From positions 1,087,476 to 1,093,112 of the forward strand of contig CP059264.1 in NCBI GenBank assembly GCA_013693915.1: DNA of 5,637 nucleotides, given 5' to 3'. The stretch is from Dechloromonas sp. Its GTDB lineage: Bacteria; Pseudomonadota; Gammaproteobacteria; Burkholderiales; Rhodocyclaceae. The notes below the pieces were generated by a model. It was not told the DNA's origin. It made no database searches and was given only the letters and a program-made list of their open reading frames with translations. This document shows, in pieces, positions 4,940 to 5,637 of this stretch; position 1 is the stretch's first letter; every line of letters begins with the position of its first letter. A program made the translations under genes and the position numbers.

Positions 4940-5637
4940 ATGTTCTACGCGACAGACACCCTTTCCCGAGTTGACCCTGAACTGTGGCGTGCCATCCAGG
5001 CCGAGGTCAAGCGGCAGGAAGACCACATCGAACTGATCGCGTCGGAAAACTACGTCAGCAAGGCCGTCATGGAAGCCCAGGGCTCGCAGCTCACCAACAA
5101 GTACGCCGAAGGCTATCCCGGCAAGCGCTACTATGGCGGTTGCGAGCATGTCGATGTCGCCGAGCAACTCGCCATCGACCGCCTCAAGAAGCTGTTCGGT
5201 GCCGACGCCGCCAACGTCCAGCCCAACTCCGGTTCGCAGGCCAACCAGGCGGTGCTGATGGCGTTCTGCAAGCCGGGCGACACGATCATGGGCATGAGCC
5301 TGGCCGAAGGCGGCCACCTGACCCACGGCATGGCGCTCAACATGTCCGGCAAGTGGTTCAACGTCGTGTCGTACGGCCTCGATGCCCGGGAAGAAATCGA
5401 CTATGACCGCATGGAAGCGCTGGCCCGCGAACACAAGCCACGCCTGATCATTGCCGGCGCCTCGGCCTACTCGCTGCACATCGACTTCGAGCGCTTCGCC
5501 AGGGTCGCCAGGGCAGTCGGCTCCATCTTCATGGTCGACATGGCGCACTATGCCGGCCTGATCGCCGCCGGTTTCTACCCGAACCCGGTGCCCTTCGCCG
5601 ACGTTGTCACCTCGACCACGCACAAGACGCTGCGCGG
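4940..5637 (+). CDS. glyA: Serine hydroxymethyltransferase (partial, 3' end outside window)
   Basis: GlyA is a cytoplasmic pyridoxal-phosphate enzyme that interconverts serine plus tetrahydrofolate with glycine plus 5,10-methylenetetrahydrofolate, the main source of one-carbon units. The first 232 residues of about 415 are present, and the window ends inside the next codon. Numbering coincides with E. coli GlyA: Ser35 in LIASENY, Tyr55 and Glu57 in [16 protein letters not shown], His126 in EGGHLTHG (cofactor stacking), Ser175, Asp200 and His203 in [10 protein letters not shown], and Lys229 in TSTTHKTLR (the Schiff-base lysine). All key residues seen are intact. ATG at 4940 is supported by GAGG at 4928-4931 with 8-nt spacing and by the conserved start of the protein. 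It lies 39 bp after the phosphatase gene and may be co-transcribed with it or use its own promoter at the AT-rich element near 4901. The leader is too short for a glycine riboswitch. Confidence 0.97.
   Translation, partial: MFYATDTLSRVDPELWRAIQAEVKRQEDHIELIASENYVSKAVMEAQGSQLTNKYAEGYPGKRYYGGCEHVDVAEQLAIDRLKKLFGADAANVQPNSGSQANQAVLMAFCKPGDTIMGMSLAEGGHLTHGMALNMSGKWFNVVSYGLDAREEIDYDRMEALAREHKPRLIIAGASAYSLHIDFERFARVARAVGSIFMVDMAHYAGLIAAGFYPNPVPFADVVTSTTHKTLR

Noticed and set aside
4388..5623. 411-residue open frame on the minus strand across the phosphatase and glyA genes
   Set aside because: It runs antisense to two strongly recognised enzymes and its product resembles no known family.

Overview
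The window is a compact, GC-rich stretch of chromosome from a Gram-negative proteobacterium. PmbA, the FcbT-type TRAP transporter and GlyA resemble those of Betaproteobacteria, most likely the Rhodocyclales (Azoarcus/Thauera/Dechloromonas type). That placement is inference from remembered protein similarity, not from a search. No mobile element, CRISPR array, tRNA or rRNA is visible. Most long antisense reading frames are GC-driven shadows of the real genes.

Layout from left to right: the C-terminal end of pmbA (tldE) on the plus strand (1-216); a Tat-exported TRAP substrate-binding protein on the plus strand (318-1406); a strong hairpin that can terminate transcription from both sides (1426-1452); dps on the minus strand (1474-1938) with its own sigma70-like promoter; a terminator-like hairpin (2051-2070); the TRAP large permease (2092-3558) and TRAP small permease (3558-4149), both on the minus strand and translationally coupled; a divergent intergenic region of about 100 bp with a sigma54-like site facing the permease genes; a histidine-phosphatase (phosphoglycerate-mutase-like) gene on the plus strand (4253-4900); and the first 232 codons of glyA on the plus strand, cut by the window end.

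The TRAP system is split. The periplasmic binding protein faces the two membrane genes, with the iron-storage gene dps between them. The binding protein would capture an organic acid in the periplasm and hand it to the DctQ/DctM membrane pair for sodium-driven uptake. The small permease has a frame break near 3942 where two bases appear to be missing, so as written the Q subunit is broken although both partners are intact. This could be a real mutation or a sequence error. The other genes are housekeeping: PmbA (TldD/TldE protease), Dps (iron and oxidative-stress protection), a histidine phosphatase, and GlyA (serine/glycine and one-carbon metabolism).

I did not find a convincing undescribed system. 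The points most worth a second look are the frameshifted Q subunit, the split transporter around dps, the sigma54-like site, a Met in place of a usual acidic metal ligand in Dps, and a three-cysteine cluster in the binding protein.
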